Of a stretch of 52,317 bases of DNA, positions 1 to 8,219 are shown piece after piece; position 1 is the stretch's first letter; each line of letters starts with the position of its first letter. The notes below the pieces were generated by a model. It was not told the DNA's origin. It searched no databases and saw only the letters and a program-made list of their open reading frames with translations. Source of the DNA: an uncultured Bifidobacterium sp. (lineage in GTDB: Bacteria > Actinomycetota > Actinomycetes > Actinomycetales > Bifidobacteriaceae); NCBI RefSeq assembly GCF_945269915.1, contig NZ_CALYOY010000013.1:1-52317 (forward strand), read 5' to 3'. A program made the position numbers and the translations under genes.

Positions 1-322
1 GGCGCAACGTCAGCGACCGGACCGACCACGACCACAAACCCATACACATCACCATCACAGGGACCAAGGACTCTTTGGCACACACCCGAACCTCACGCCT
101 GAACAACCGGAAAAACCATCCAACACCCCCTCTACCCTGCGGTCTCCACTCTTTCACGGATACCAGCAGAGCACACTATTCATGCCGTCGCTGTAGATCT
201 GAACTGATCAATCCCGGTCTCGAAGTTGGTACGGTTGTATTGTTTGGACAATTGAGAATCTACGTCTCCGTATCATAGGGGTACGGCGATAGAATGATGG
301 TGACTGGATTTAAGGACACAAC
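1..322. other. Upstream region without a supported gene
   Basis: No convincing coding region is visible. A 67-codon open frame at 75-278 starts at TTG, has no ribosome site and an implausible composition. A TTGGAC (244-249) lies 21 nt before TATCAT (271-276), which is too far apart for a confident promoter. The only clear signal is the ribosome site just before the gene at 323. Confidence 0.4.
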
Positions 323-1261
323 ATGAAATATATGAACATCGGCACCTCTGGTGTCAAAGCATCCCGTGTGGCTCTTGGAGTCATGCGCATCGATACCAAG
401 TCGCCGGAAGAGGCTGCCACAATAGTGCGGACGGCCCTGGATGCTGGAATCGACTACTTCGATACGGCAGATTGCTACCATGGTGGTGAAAGCAGCAGGG
501 TGTTGGGTCGGGCCCTGAAGGAACTCGGCATCGACCGGGCCAGTATCGGCATCCAGACCAAGGTAGGCATCTACCGCGATCCTGCCAGTGATCAGATCAC
601 ACGGTACGACTTCTCTGCCAAGCACTTGATTCAGGCTGTGGACCAGGAACTGAAGAATCTGCAGACCGATTATGTCGACTACCTACTCCTGCACAGGCCG
701 GATACCCTGGTTGAGCTGGACCAGTTGGCAGAGGCCTTCAACACGATGCAGACCTCGGGGAAGGTCCGGCACTTCGGGGTCAGCAATGTCAATCCTATGC
801 AGGTAGAGCTCCTGCAAAGCGGAATCAGCCAGAAGTTGGATGTCAATCAGATTCAGTTCGGCCTAGGACATACGGGCATGGTTCAGCAGGAATTCCACGT
901 CAACATGATTGACGATTCCAGCCTGGATCACGATGGCGGTCTGATTTCCTACTCGCGCCTGAAGCACATGACCATTCAGGCCTGGAGCCCCTTCCAGACG
1001 GGCTTCTTCGAGGGGGTCTTCATCGACAATCCCAAGTTCCCCGACCTGAATGATTGCCTGCAGAAAATCGCCGAGCAGCACGGCGTCAGCAAGAGCGCCA
1101 TAGCCGTGGCATGGATTCTTCGCCACCCAGCCGGCATGCAGGTTCTGCTGGGGTCCATGACCCCCTCCCGCATTACCGAGATGGCAGCAGGTGCCGATGT
1201 GGATCTGACCGCCCAGGAATGGTACGACCTGTACCTTTCCGCCGGGAACGACCTTCCCTAA
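323..1261 (+). CDS. Aldo/keto reductase
   Basis: NAD(P)H-dependent oxidoreductase of the aldo/keto reductase superfamily, a cytosolic TIM barrel that reduces aldehydes or ketones. The catalytic tetrad is visible: Asp47 and Tyr52 (in FDTADCY), Lys80 (in QTKVG) and His124 (in LLLHRPD). The length, 312 aa, is normal for the family. The barrel layout and the C-terminal half (HFGVSN, then AWSPFQTGFF) resemble the YdhF-like branch. The start is the ATG preceded by AAGGA 7 nt upstream. The physiological substrate cannot be read from sequence, and no operon partner is obvious; the next gene begins 45 nt downstream and could be cotranscribed. Confidence 0.9.
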   Translation: MKYMNIGTSGVKASRVALGVMRIDTKSPEEAATIVRTALDAGIDYFDTADCYHGGESSRVLGRALKELGIDRASIGIQTKVGIYRDPASDQITRYDFSAKHLIQAVDQELKNLQTDYVDYLLLHRPDTLVELDQLAEAFNTMQTSGKVRHFGVSNVNPMQVELLQSGISQKLDVNQIQFGLGHTGMVQQEFHVNMIDDSSLDHDGGLISYSRLKHMTIQAWSPFQTGFFEGVFIDNPKFPDLNDCLQKIAEQHGVSKSAIAVAWILRHPAGMQVLLGSMTPSRITEMAAGADVDLTAQEWYDLYLSAGNDLP

Positions 1262-1305
1262 GATAATTCCGGTAGGTCGAGCGGCTCGGTTTCAAGGTAG
1301 TTCCC

Positions 1306-1557
1306 ATGCACTATTTCACTCCCAAGCGATGCGCAAGCACGTCGAAGATCATGTATCATGACAAGGCAAAAGCGCTCCGTGCAGCTGATCAGAGCCTGAT
1401 GGAGCGGGGTGCCCGGCTCTGGGTGTATCGGTGCCAGTACTGTGGTTTCTGGCATCTGACCAGCCATGAGCCGGGCTCTTACACCCGGGTGCCCCTCAAT
1501 CAGCAGCTGAAACCCCATTCGAGGAGGAAGGGCTACAAGCCCCGGCATTTGAGATGA
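1306..1557 (+). CDS. Small CxxC protein of unknown function
   Basis: An 83-residue basic protein of a type common in actinobacteria. The centre carries CQYCGFWHLTSH (about residues 43-54), a single CxxC followed by two histidines, which could bind one zinc ion. The C-terminal third is rich in Arg and Lys, which would suit nucleic-acid contact (inference). I do not recognise a named family. The coding frame is supported by the ordered knuckle and by close spacing to the preceding reductase gene, but no strong ribosome site is visible. Confidence 0.6.
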   Translation: MHYFTPKRCASTSKIMYHDKAKALRAADQSLMERGARLWVYRCQYCGFWHLTSHEPGSYTRVPLNQQLKPHSRRKGYKPRHLR

Positions 1558-1585
1558 GGATGCCACTAGCAGGCCTGCCGCTTGG

Positions 1586-2431
1586 TTATCGGGTCATATC
1601 GAATCCCTGTGCCTGGATGGAGGGGAGCATCGGCTCGTGGTCCTCCTTGGGGTTGCAGGCCTTGTCCGCGATAATCCTGCTGAAAGTCTTGCGCGGAGCA
1701 TCCATGTGGCGCAGGTCCCGGTAGTAAAGCTTGACCGTCTCGTCAAAGTCCTTTAGTGCCTGGTCCGGGGTGCCCGGGGTATCGGACCGGCCATAGGAGT
1801 CGAGGAATATCTGGGCCGGCCTGGGCATGCGGGGCTTCATGGGTGGATCCTGGGCAGGATGGCCTATGGCCAGGCCCAGTACCGGGTAAACCAGGCGTGG
1901 CAGGTCGAGCAGGTCGATCATCCGATTCACATCATTGATGACGCTGCCGAGGATGACACATCCCAGACCCATGGAATTGGCCGCGGTTTCCATGGCATGC
2001 AGGGCGAGAACGGCATCGTTCTGGGACTGTAGGAAGACATACCCTGTGTTGAGTACGAACCCTTTGGAGTCGATATCGATACCTTCGCGCTTTGCCAGGT
2101 CCGCATTGCGGCGCTGGTCGGCCAGGAAGATGTAAAGGAGGGGAGCCTGGGCCACATAGTCCTGGTGGGCCATGTCTGCGATGGCCCTGGCCTTGGTCGG
2201 GTCAGAGATGCGGATGGCGGACCACTCGTTGAAGTACCTGCTGGTGGCGGCATGCTGGGCCGTCTCTTCAAGCAGGGCAACCGTGTCGGGATCGATTGTC
2301 TCATCGGTGAAGGCGCGGATGGTCCGACGGTTGAGCAGTGTGTTGATGGTTTCGTTGTGTATCGTGGCTTCTGGTTTGGCGGATCTGCCGCCCTTCCCGG
2401 GTCTGCCGGGGGATTGTGGTGAAGTGGTCAT
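1586..2431 (-). CDS. NfsA/FRP-type NADPH nitroreductase (flavin reductase)
   Basis: FMN-dependent oxidoreductase of the nitroreductase fold. Visible family signatures are NRRTIRAF near the N-terminus (FMN phosphate binding), the stretch AMETAANSMGLGCVILGS in the middle, and YPVLGLAIGHP in the C-terminal half, as in NfsA. The frame is open further upstream, but residues before the ATG at 2431 look non-coding; alternative ATGs lie at 2449 and 2440. From 2431 the protein is 281 aa, close to the usual NfsA/Frp length (about 240-280). No strong ribosome site is seen. It is convergent with the small CxxC gene. The likely role is reduction of nitro compounds, quinones or free flavin; the true substrate is unknown. 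Confidence 0.85.
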   Translation of the reverse strand: MTTSPQSPGRPGKGGRSAKPEATIHNETINTLLNRRTIRAFTDETIDPDTVALLEETAQHAATSRYFNEWSAIRISDPTKARAIADMAHQDYVAQAPLLYIFLADQRRNADLAKREGIDIDSKGFVLNTGYVFLQSQNDAVLALHAMETAANSMGLGCVILGSVINDVNRMIDLLDLPRLVYPVLGLAIGHPAQDPPMKPRMPRPAQIFLDSYGRSDTPGTPDQALKDFDETVKLYYRDLRHMDAPRKTFSRIIADKACNPKEDHEPMLPSIQAQGFDMTR

Positions 2432-2683
2432 GGGTCCCATTGTGTCCATTGCAACAGACGGGCACAAGACCCTGAAGGGTGTTCTTGCTGTGGGAGTAGT
2501 GACATATACCAACGCATGCCCTCCGTGCCGACTGCTTCGGGGTGCGCAAAAGGATGTATGACGGGTTGATCCGTAAAGCCTGATTCATGGCCGTTGACCC
2601 GTAATCTTACTCATGACATCCGGGTCGGTGAAAGCCGGCTTGTGGCATGCTGGCTTATGCGAGCCCGCTGAGGGGCGTGGCCT

Positions 2684-3046
2684 CTACTTATGGCGCCGAT
2701 CGATCAAGGTCTGGGAACCCCGTTCGATCAGGGTTGATGCCAGTGTGGTCACGGCGGCCGAAAGGACGGCGAACAGCAAGCCAGCTGTGGCGCTCTCCTG
2801 GTCACCCTCTTCGGTGTCCACGCCACCGTTGCGTTTGCGCACCAGGCTGCTCCAGAAGGCTTGGAAGAGCTTGCCGGCCACCAGACCAGCGATGCTGGGG
2901 AGGGCAAACTTCGCAACCTTGTCCATGAGTGTTTCCGGATCCGACTCAATCGAAGAACGCATGCTGTTCACCTTTTCATCTATCCGGTGGAATACGCCGA
3001 CCAGCTGGTCGGCTTGATTGCCCGGTTCCTGTCCTACCATGCTCAT
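2684..3046 (-). CDS. DUF4235 family membrane protein
   Basis: A 120-residue protein with the DUF4235 layout seen across actinobacteria: a short polar N-terminus, a first hydrophobic stretch (LPSIAGLVAGKLFQAFW), a charged linker (VRKRNGG, then acidic DTEEGD), and a second hydrophobic stretch (LLFAVLSAAVTTLAS) ending in a basic tail (IDRRHK). This predicts two membrane segments with both ends cytoplasmic. Function is unknown in the family. ATG at 3046 or 3040 are both possible starts, and neither has a strong ribosome site. The next gene is divergent. Confidence 0.75.
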   Translation of the reverse strand: MSMVGQEPGNQADQLVGVFHRIDEKVNSMRSSIESDPETLMDKVAKFALPSIAGLVAGKLFQAFWSSLVRKRNGGVDTEEGDQESATAGLLFAVLSAAVTTLASTLIERGSQTLIDRRHK

Positions 3047-3108
3047 GAAGCCATTATTCCACGGATTTGGCTTAAAGGTGGCGCACTCGTGGGTGGTAAG
3101 ATACCAGC

Positions 3109-3807
3109 ATGATACATGCTGCGTCATCAGGCAAGGATGCCTCGAACGGCGGATATGCCGTGCTCCTGCGACACGGACAGACCGCATGGAGTGAGACGGG
3201 TCAGTACACGGGCAGGACGAATCTGTCCCTGACTGCAGAAGGCAGGAATCAGGCTAAAGCGGCAGGTGAGCGATTGCGCCTTGCCTTCCCGGATGGATTC
3301 GACCCTGAGTTTACCTTTGCCAGCCCCCTGCAGAGAGCCCAGGAAACGGCCCGGCTGGCTGGTTATGATCGGCTTGCCGATATGCCCGAGATCGTGGAAT
3401 GGGATTACGGTCACGCTGAGGGACGTCGGCCTGCGGACGTGAGTGCCGAGATCGGGAGGGACTGGTGCCTGTGGGTTGACGGACCCCAGGCGCTGCGTGG
3501 CTGCCCGGCCCAGGATTGGAAGACCGAACTGCCGACTGGTAAGCGGATTAAGGTTCATGTCACCGAGGGAGAGACCCTGGACCAGGTGGCCCGACGCACC
3601 CGCAAGGTCGTGTCCCGTATCGAGCCTGTGGTCCGTGCAGGCGGACACGTTCTCCTGGTCGCCCATGCCCATGTTTTGCGTATCCTGGTCACCCAGTGGA
3701 TGGACTTGGATCCGGACAAGGCCCAACTCCTCCGCATGGACACGGCCCATTACGGTGTGCTCGGCATCTACCAGGACAAGCGCGTCCTCAAGCAGTGGAA
3801 TGTGTGA
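3109..3807 (+). CDS. Histidine phosphatase family protein (phosphoglycerate-mutase-like)
   Basis: A 232-residue cytosolic phosphatase or mutase-like enzyme. The catalytic motif LLRHGQT places Arg21, His22 and Gly23 at the phosphohistidine site; a second conserved His lies in VAHAHVLRIL near residue 187, and the acid-containing loop in EIVEWDYG. These are the hallmarks of the acid/phosphoglycerate mutase branch. Family members range from cofactor-dependent mutases to broad-specificity sugar-phosphate phosphatases, and nothing here separates them. The start ATG is at 3109; the gene is divergent from the DUF4235 gene with only 62 nt between starts, so promoters must be compact. Confidence 0.88.
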   Translation: MIHAASSGKDASNGGYAVLLRHGQTAWSETGQYTGRTNLSLTAEGRNQAKAAGERLRLAFPDGFDPEFTFASPLQRAQETARLAGYDRLADMPEIVEWDYGHAEGRRPADVSAEIGRDWCLWVDGPQALRGCPAQDWKTELPTGKRIKVHVTEGETLDQVARRTRKVVSRIEPVVRAGGHVLLVAHAHVLRILVTQWMDLDPDKAQLLRMDTAHYGVLGIYQDKRVLKQWNV

Positions 3808-3908
3808 ATCGTCGGTACCGTCAGCACTCCCCGGTGCGCATAGGCTGTAGTGGCCATCGGCTCACGATACATGCAAACGGTGTCAGCTTGGTATATGTCC
3901 GAGCCTTA

Positions 3909-3937
3909 TTGGAGATAATCTGCTTCTGTGTGATATT
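3909..3937 (+). promoter_or_regulatory. Candidate sigma70-type promoter of glgP
   Basis: TTGGAG (3909-3914), a 17-nt spacer, then GATATT (3932-3937), preceded by TGT, which gives an extended -10. The predicted start of transcription is near 3944, just before the operator at 3951. It is read by eye and has not been tested. Confidence 0.5.
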
Positions 3938-3950
3938 TTAGGGTGTCTAT

Positions 3951-3962
3951 GATAACGTATGC
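3951..3962 (+). promoter_or_regulatory. LacI-type operator upstream of glgP
   Basis: GATAACGTATGC, an imperfect palindrome close to the LacI/MalR-type core GCAAACGTTTGC. Near-identical 12-mers occur at 7787, 8101 (reverse) and 21659. It falls just downstream of the predicted transcription start, a classic position for repression. Confidence 0.5.
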
Positions 3963-4135
3963 AATACGGTAAGTCGCATGGCCACCATGCGGCGTCATCG
4001 GTGACGATAACGGAATAAGGCCGGTCTCCTTTCGGTATGGAATCAAGCCGAATCGCCCCTCGGGCGTACAGCTGACACAGTGTCGTGGGGAGGTTGATAT
4101 GGCCGGATGTATGCAATATATGGAGGCAGCAGAAG

Positions 4136-6589
4136 ATGGTTGATGCGACCCAGTCGGGCCTGTCGATGTCGGCAGAGGAGTTTGCCCAGGCAGTGCGTCA
4201 GAGAGTGACGAATGCCTATGGCACCGAGTGTTCCCAGGCACGCGTCGAGGACGTCTATCAGGCTGTTGCCGGCCTTGTCCGTGAGCAGCTGATGCGCTCC
4301 TGGGTCAGGAACAACCAGCGAATGGTCGAGGGTTCCACCAAGGCGGTTGGGTATTTGAGTGCCGAGTATCTGTTGGGCAAACAGCTCTCCAACGCCCTGT
4401 TGAATGCCGGCCTGACCGATCAATTCGATGAGGCCATGCAAATACTGGGTTTTGACCCCAGGAAGGTCATCGAAGCGGAGCATGAACCCGGTCTGGGCAA
4501 TGGTGGCCTGGGGCGTTTGGCGGCCTGCTATGTAGATTCACTGGCCTCCCTTGACGTACCGGCCTTTGGCTACGGAATTCGGTACGACTACGGCATATTC
4601 GAGCAGTCCTTCGACAGCCAGGGCCGACAGGTCGAGCGCCCTGACTACTGGCTGGAAGAGGAAGACGCCTGGGGTCATGAGAACCCGGGCAGGGTGCAGA
4701 GGATATCCTTCGGTGGCCGCGTGGTAAGCAAGGACGTCCGCCGGGTCTGGGAACCAGAATGGTCGGTCCGCGCCGTACCGGTCGACTACCCGGTTCCGGG
4801 ATATGCATCCGGCAGGGTCAACACCCTGAGGCTGTGGGAGGCTCGGTCCTACGATGAATTCGATTTGGATGCGTTCAATAAGGCGGACTATCTCGGTGCC
4901 GTCAAGCCCCAGGTGGAGGCCGAGACCATCAGCAAGGTGCTCTATCCGGAGGATTCCACCACTGCGGGCAAGTTGTTGAGGCTCGAGCAGCAGTACTTCT
5001 TTGTGGCCGCCTCCATTGCGGATGCCATCGCCACTTTCTACCCGGGCGAGGAGCATCCGGATCTCACGGGATTGCCCGATAAGATCTGCTTCCAATTGAA
5101 TGACACGCATCCGGTCATCGGTATCGTTGAGCTGATGCGGGTATTGCTTGATGTCTATGGGTATGAATGGGGCCAGGCCTGGGAGATCACCCGGTCGACC
5201 TTCAACTACACTTGTCACACCCTTCTTCCCGAGGCCCTGGAGGAATGGCCGGCGGACCTCATCGCCCAGCTTCTTCCCCGTCATATGGAGATCATCGAAG
5301 ACATCGATCGTCATTTTGTGGCGGAACTGCAGGCCAAGGGGGTTGGTGCCGATCAGATCGACAGGATGCGCATCGTCACCCCTGGTGATGGCCGCAGGGT
5401 CAGGATGGCCTACCTGGCCACTGTGGGTGGGCAGAAGGTCAACGGTGTGGCCGAACTGCACTCCCAGCTGCTCAGGGACATCACTCTGAAGGACTTCAAC
5501 GCCGTCTACCCCCAGAAGTTCACCAATGTCACCAACGGGGTCACCCCTCGTCGGTTCATCCGCTTGGCCAACCCCCGACTGTCCGCGCTGATTACGGAAG
5601 GCCTGGGTACGGATCGGTGGATTTCCGACCTTGACAGGCTGGAGGGTCTGGAAAAGCTCGCTGATGATGCCTCCTTCGTGGATCGGTTCATGCAGGTCAA
5701 GAAGGCGAACAAGGTGGACTTCGCGGATCATGCCGAAAGGCGCTATGGATTCCGCCCGGATCCGTCGACCATGTTCGATGTCATGGTGAAGCGTCTGCAT
5801 GAGTACAAAAGGCAGTCCCTGAAGATACTGTCGGTGATTGCGCAGTACAACGCCATCAGGAGTGGCGCGGTCGATTTGACCACGATGCAGCCTCGGACCG
5901 TGATTTTCGGCGCCAAGGCTGCTCCCGGCTATGCCATGGCCAAGCTGACCATTCAATTGATCAACAATGTGGCACGGGTCGTCAATGCCGATCCTCAGGT
6001 CAATGGCCTCCTGGGGGTCTACTTCCCCTGGAACTACAACATTGAGCTGGCCGAGCACCTGATACCCGCCACCGATCTGGATGAGCAGATATCGCAGGCG
6101 GGCAAGGAGGCGAGCGGCACCAGCAACATGAAGTTCGCCCTGAACGGTGCCCTCACCGTTGGTACGCTTGATGGCGCCAATGTAGAGATCCGCAACCAGG
6201 TCGGGGAAGACAACTTCTTCCTCTTCGGCATGGACGTATCGCAGGTGCAGGATCTGTACGACCGTGGGTATGATCCGCGGGCCTACTATGAAGCCGATTC
6301 ACGGTTGAAGGATGCCGTGGACATGGTTGCATCGGGTGCTTTCTCGTACGGTGATACCAGCACGTACCGGGATCTGGTCCAGGACTGGTTGAACAAGGAC
6401 TACTTCATGACCATGGCTGATTTCACCGCCTACATGGACATCCAGGATGACATCGAGCAAGCCTACAGGGACGATGGGGAATGGGCACGTAAGGCGATAC
6501 TGAACATCGCCCGCTGCGGTACCTTCAGCTCCGATAGGGCCGTCGAGGATTACCTTGACCGGATCTGGATGACCGGACCACAGGACTGA
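4136..6589 (+). CDS. glgP: Glycogen/maltodextrin phosphorylase
   Basis: GT35 enzyme that removes glucose from alpha-1,4-glucans with phosphate, giving glucose 1-phosphate in the cytosol. At 817 aa the length is right. The pyridoxal-phosphate site is clear: ASGTSNMKFALNGALT, with Lys666 as the Schiff-base lysine. Other family blocks are the N-terminal EHEPGLGNGGLGRLAACY and VKRLHEYKRQ in the C-terminal domain. The frame is open 17 codons further upstream, but the ATG at 4136 is chosen because GGAGG lies 9 nt before it. It is monocistronic, with its own promoter and operator upstream and a strong terminator after it. Together with MalQ it forms the standard maltodextrin/glycogen breakdown route. 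Confidence 0.97.
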   Translation: MVDATQSGLSMSAEEFAQAVRQRVTNAYGTECSQARVEDVYQAVAGLVREQLMRSWVRNNQRMVEGSTKAVGYLSAEYLLGKQLSNALLNAGLTDQFDEAMQILGFDPRKVIEAEHEPGLGNGGLGRLAACYVDSLASLDVPAFGYGIRYDYGIFEQSFDSQGRQVERPDYWLEEEDAWGHENPGRVQRISFGGRVVSKDVRRVWEPEWSVRAVPVDYPVPGYASGRVNTLRLWEARSYDEFDLDAFNKADYLGAVKPQVEAETISKVLYPEDSTTAGKLLRLEQQYFFVAASIADAIATFYPGEEHPDLTGLPDKICFQLNDTHPVIGIVELMRVLLDVYGYEWGQAWEITRSTFNYTCHTLLPEALEEWPADLIAQLLPRHMEIIEDIDRHFVAELQAKGVGADQIDRMRIVTPGDGRRVRMAYLATVGGQKVNGVAELHSQLLRDITLKDFNAVYPQKFTNVTNGVTPRRFIRLANPRLSALITEGLGTDRWISDLDRLEGLEKLADDASFVDRFMQVKKANKVDFADHAERRYGFRPDPSTMFDVMVKRLHEYKRQSLKILSVIAQYNAIRSGAVDLTTMQPRTVIFGAKAAPGYAMAKLTIQLINNVARVVNADPQVNGLLGVYFPWNYNIELAEHLIPATDLDEQISQAGKEASGTSNMKFALNGALTVGTLDGANVEIRNQVGEDNFFLFGMDVSQVQDLYDRGYDPRAYYEADSRLKDAVDMVASGAFSYGDTSTYRDLVQDWLNKDYFMTMADFTAYMDIQDDIEQAYRDDGEWARKAILNIARCGTFSSDRAVEDYLDRIWMTGPQD

Positions 6590-6597
6590 ACGGCATC

Positions 6598-6646
6598 GTG
6601 CGGGTGACATCCGGTTGCGACCGCATGTCACCCGCACGGGTTTCTT
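6598..6646 (+). terminator. glgP terminator, between convergent genes
   Basis: A perfect 13-bp stem, GTGCGGGTGACAT (6598-6610) with ATGTCACCCGCAC (6625-6637), a 14-nt loop, then GGGTTTCTT. It lies between glgP and the oppositely oriented LacI gene and probably serves both. Confidence 0.8.
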
Positions 6647-7655
6647 ACGACCTGGGAGGTTTGGTCGTGTCCCTCAGCACCAGATGGGTCGGAAACATCT
6701 GGAAGCGAGTATGAGGTTCGCGGTCGGCGATAAGGTCCAGAACCTTTTCGGCCGCCGACTTGCCCATGGCGTATGGGTCCTGCCTGATGGTCGTCAGGCC
6801 CATCTGGCGGCTATAGGTGCTGTCGTCGAAGCCGATCATGGAGAGATCCTCCGGTACGTGTCTTCCGTAGCGGCGAATTCGGTAGAGGACGGGTATGGCC
6901 AGCTCGTCGGTCTGGAAGCAGACGGCCGAAGGGGCAGGGTCGAGGGCCAGCAGCTGGGAGAGTGCCGAGTTGGAGACGTCCTGGCCCGGAGGACACTGTA
7001 TGGCTGTGACCTGATCGGTGATACCGGCATCCTTGCAGGCGTCCATGAACCCGGCAAGGCGTTCGTCGGCACGGTATTGGAAGGGTGAGCCGTGGCCGGC
7101 CCTGACGAACGCAATCCTGTGATGGCCGAGGCCTATGAGGTGGTTGACCGCCAGTTTCATGGAATCGTGGTCATTCACGTTGACCGCCGCGTTGAACCGG
7201 TCGGTGGCAGGTATGTTGATGCCTACGATCGGCACGTCCATATCTCCGAGTTTGGCTATCTCCTTCGGCTCGATGTTGAAGGAGCAGACGACGATGGCAT
7301 CGGCGTTGCGTCGGACCGGCAGGTTGGTGAAGAAGCGGTTGCGCGCTTCAAAGGTGTTCATGGAGTAGATCGAGATGTCGTAGCCGGCATCCTGCAGAAC
7401 GTCATTCAGGCCTTCGAAGACGTGGCTGTTGAACCATTTGGTGATGCTGTCGCTGATAAGCATGGCGATGCGCAGGGATTGCCCCGATTTCAAGGCCGCA
7501 GCCGACCGGGAAATCCTGAAGTCCAATTGCTCGGCCACTTCCAGCACCCGATCACGGGTGCGGCTCGACACCAATTGCGGACGGGTAAAGGACCTGGACA
7601 CCGTGGAGACGGAAACCCCCGCCTTTTCGGCTACATCTTGGATTGTGGACTTCAT
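6645..7655 (-). CDS. LacI-family transcriptional regulator (sugar-responsive)
   Basis: A 336-aa repressor with an N-terminal LacI helix-turn-helix (STIQDVAEKAGVSVSTVSRSF, about residues 3-23) and a hinge ending near residue 55, followed by a periplasmic-binding-protein-like effector domain (blocks VPIVGINIPA, HRIAFVRAG, SMIGFDDS). The start at 7655 is chosen for GGAGGGGG immediately upstream. It is divergent from the first binding-protein operon. A 12-bp operator-like motif lies in this intergenic region at 7787 and again at 8101, with relatives before glgP and malQ, so it may autoregulate and control starch or maltodextrin genes. The effector sugar is not known. Confidence 0.9.
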   Translation of the reverse strand: MKSTIQDVAEKAGVSVSTVSRSFTRPQLVSSRTRDRVLEVAEQLDFRISRSAAALKSGQSLRIAMLISDSITKWFNSHVFEGLNDVLQDAGYDISIYSMNTFEARNRFFTNLPVRRNADAIVVCSFNIEPKEIAKLGDMDVPIVGINIPATDRFNAAVNVNDHDSMKLAVNHLIGLGHHRIAFVRAGHGSPFQYRADERLAGFMDACKDAGITDQVTAIQCPPGQDVSNSALSQLLALDPAPSAVCFQTDELAIPVLYRIRRYGRHVPEDLSMIGFDDSTYSRQMGLTTIRQDPYAMGKSAAEKVLDLIADREPHTRFQMFPTHLVLRDTTKPPRS

Positions 7656-7786
7656 CGACCCCCTCCGATCGGCAGGCACCTATGACGGCGGGAGAACACC
7701 TGAGACCTGAACATGGGCAAACCGACCATACCTATCCTCCCGACTACAGTGTGACAGCAAGATTTCAGCAAGGTGTCCGGTTCGGA

Positions 7787-7798
7787 GACAACGATAGC
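7787..7798 (+). promoter_or_regulatory. LacI-type operator (lacI side)
   Basis: GACAACGATAGC. It differs at one position from the malQ-upstream site GACAACGATTGC and at two from the reverse of the 8101 site. It lies 132 nt upstream of the LacI start codon, consistent with autoregulation. Confidence 0.45.
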
Positions 7799-8100
7799 AT
7801 CATCTTCCATACTATTGCCCTTGCAATTATATGATGACCGGCCTCTTGAGATCTGGTTCTGGATGCTATGTGGGCGTTTCACTGGTCTGCTCACGAGATG
7901 GTTACGTTTTCATTATTGAGACACACGGTGGGGTCCTTCTGGTTGGATCTGCTCCACAGTTGCAGGGATGGTCCCGAAAGTTGCATGTTGCTACATTCCA
8001 TCGCCCGGATGCTGGATCCACCCGACATCTTGTCTTTCTTACGGTCTTTAGGGGACAGCCTGAATTTGGTCGAGAAGTGGCGGACCGGCATGGCACGTAT

Positions 8101-8112
8101 GCTATCGTTTGC
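8101..8112 (-). promoter_or_regulatory. LacI-type operator overlapping the binding-protein promoter
   Basis: GCTATCGTTTGC, reverse complement GCAAACGATAGC, which matches 10 of 12 positions of the LacI/MalR core GCAAACGTTTGC. It overlaps the proposed -35 element TTGCAT (8109-8114), a repressing position. Confidence 0.5.
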
Positions 8113-8136
8113 ATTTTTTGGAAATTTGTAGACAAT
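8109..8136 (+). promoter_or_regulatory. Candidate promoter of the first binding-protein operon
   Basis: TTGCAT (8109-8114), a 16-nt spacer, then GACAAT (8131-8136). It predicts a leader of about 75 nt. Confidence 0.4.
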
Positions 8137-8219
8137 GGTAGATAGATCGGATTTCATGTCAACGCGGATCCAGTGCATTGGCATCGTGAGGAATTCGGCA
8201 CGAACAAGAGAAAGGTTCG

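Larger units (their letters stand above)
3808..4135 (+). promoter_or_regulatory. glgP upstream region: promoter plus structured leader
   Basis: This 328-nt gap holds no gene. It contains a promoter (3909-3937), a LacI-type operator (3951-3962), and then a leader of roughly 190 nt before the glgP start. In the leader, four short perfect inverted repeats follow one another: CGCATGG/CCATGCG (3975-3991), CGTCA/TGACG (3993-4006), CGCCC/GGGCG (4054-4066) and GACAC/GTGTC (4074-4084). The glgP ribosome site GGAGG is at 4122-4126. Confidence 0.55.
7656..8219. promoter_or_regulatory. Divergent control region between lacI and the first sugar-binding operon
   Basis: This 564-nt stretch has no supported gene. 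It holds two copies of a LacI-type operator (7787-7798 and 8101-8112) about 314 bp apart, spacing that would allow DNA looping by a tetrameric repressor (inference), and a promoter candidate for the binding-protein gene at 8109-8136. Base composition is lower in GC than the neighbouring genes. The middle section (about 7830-8090) has no feature I can name. Confidence 0.5.

Noticed and set aside
75-278. Possible 67-codon gene before the aldo/keto reductase
   Set aside because: TTG start, no ribosome site, no family resemblance, unusual Pro/Ser/Arg/Cys content.
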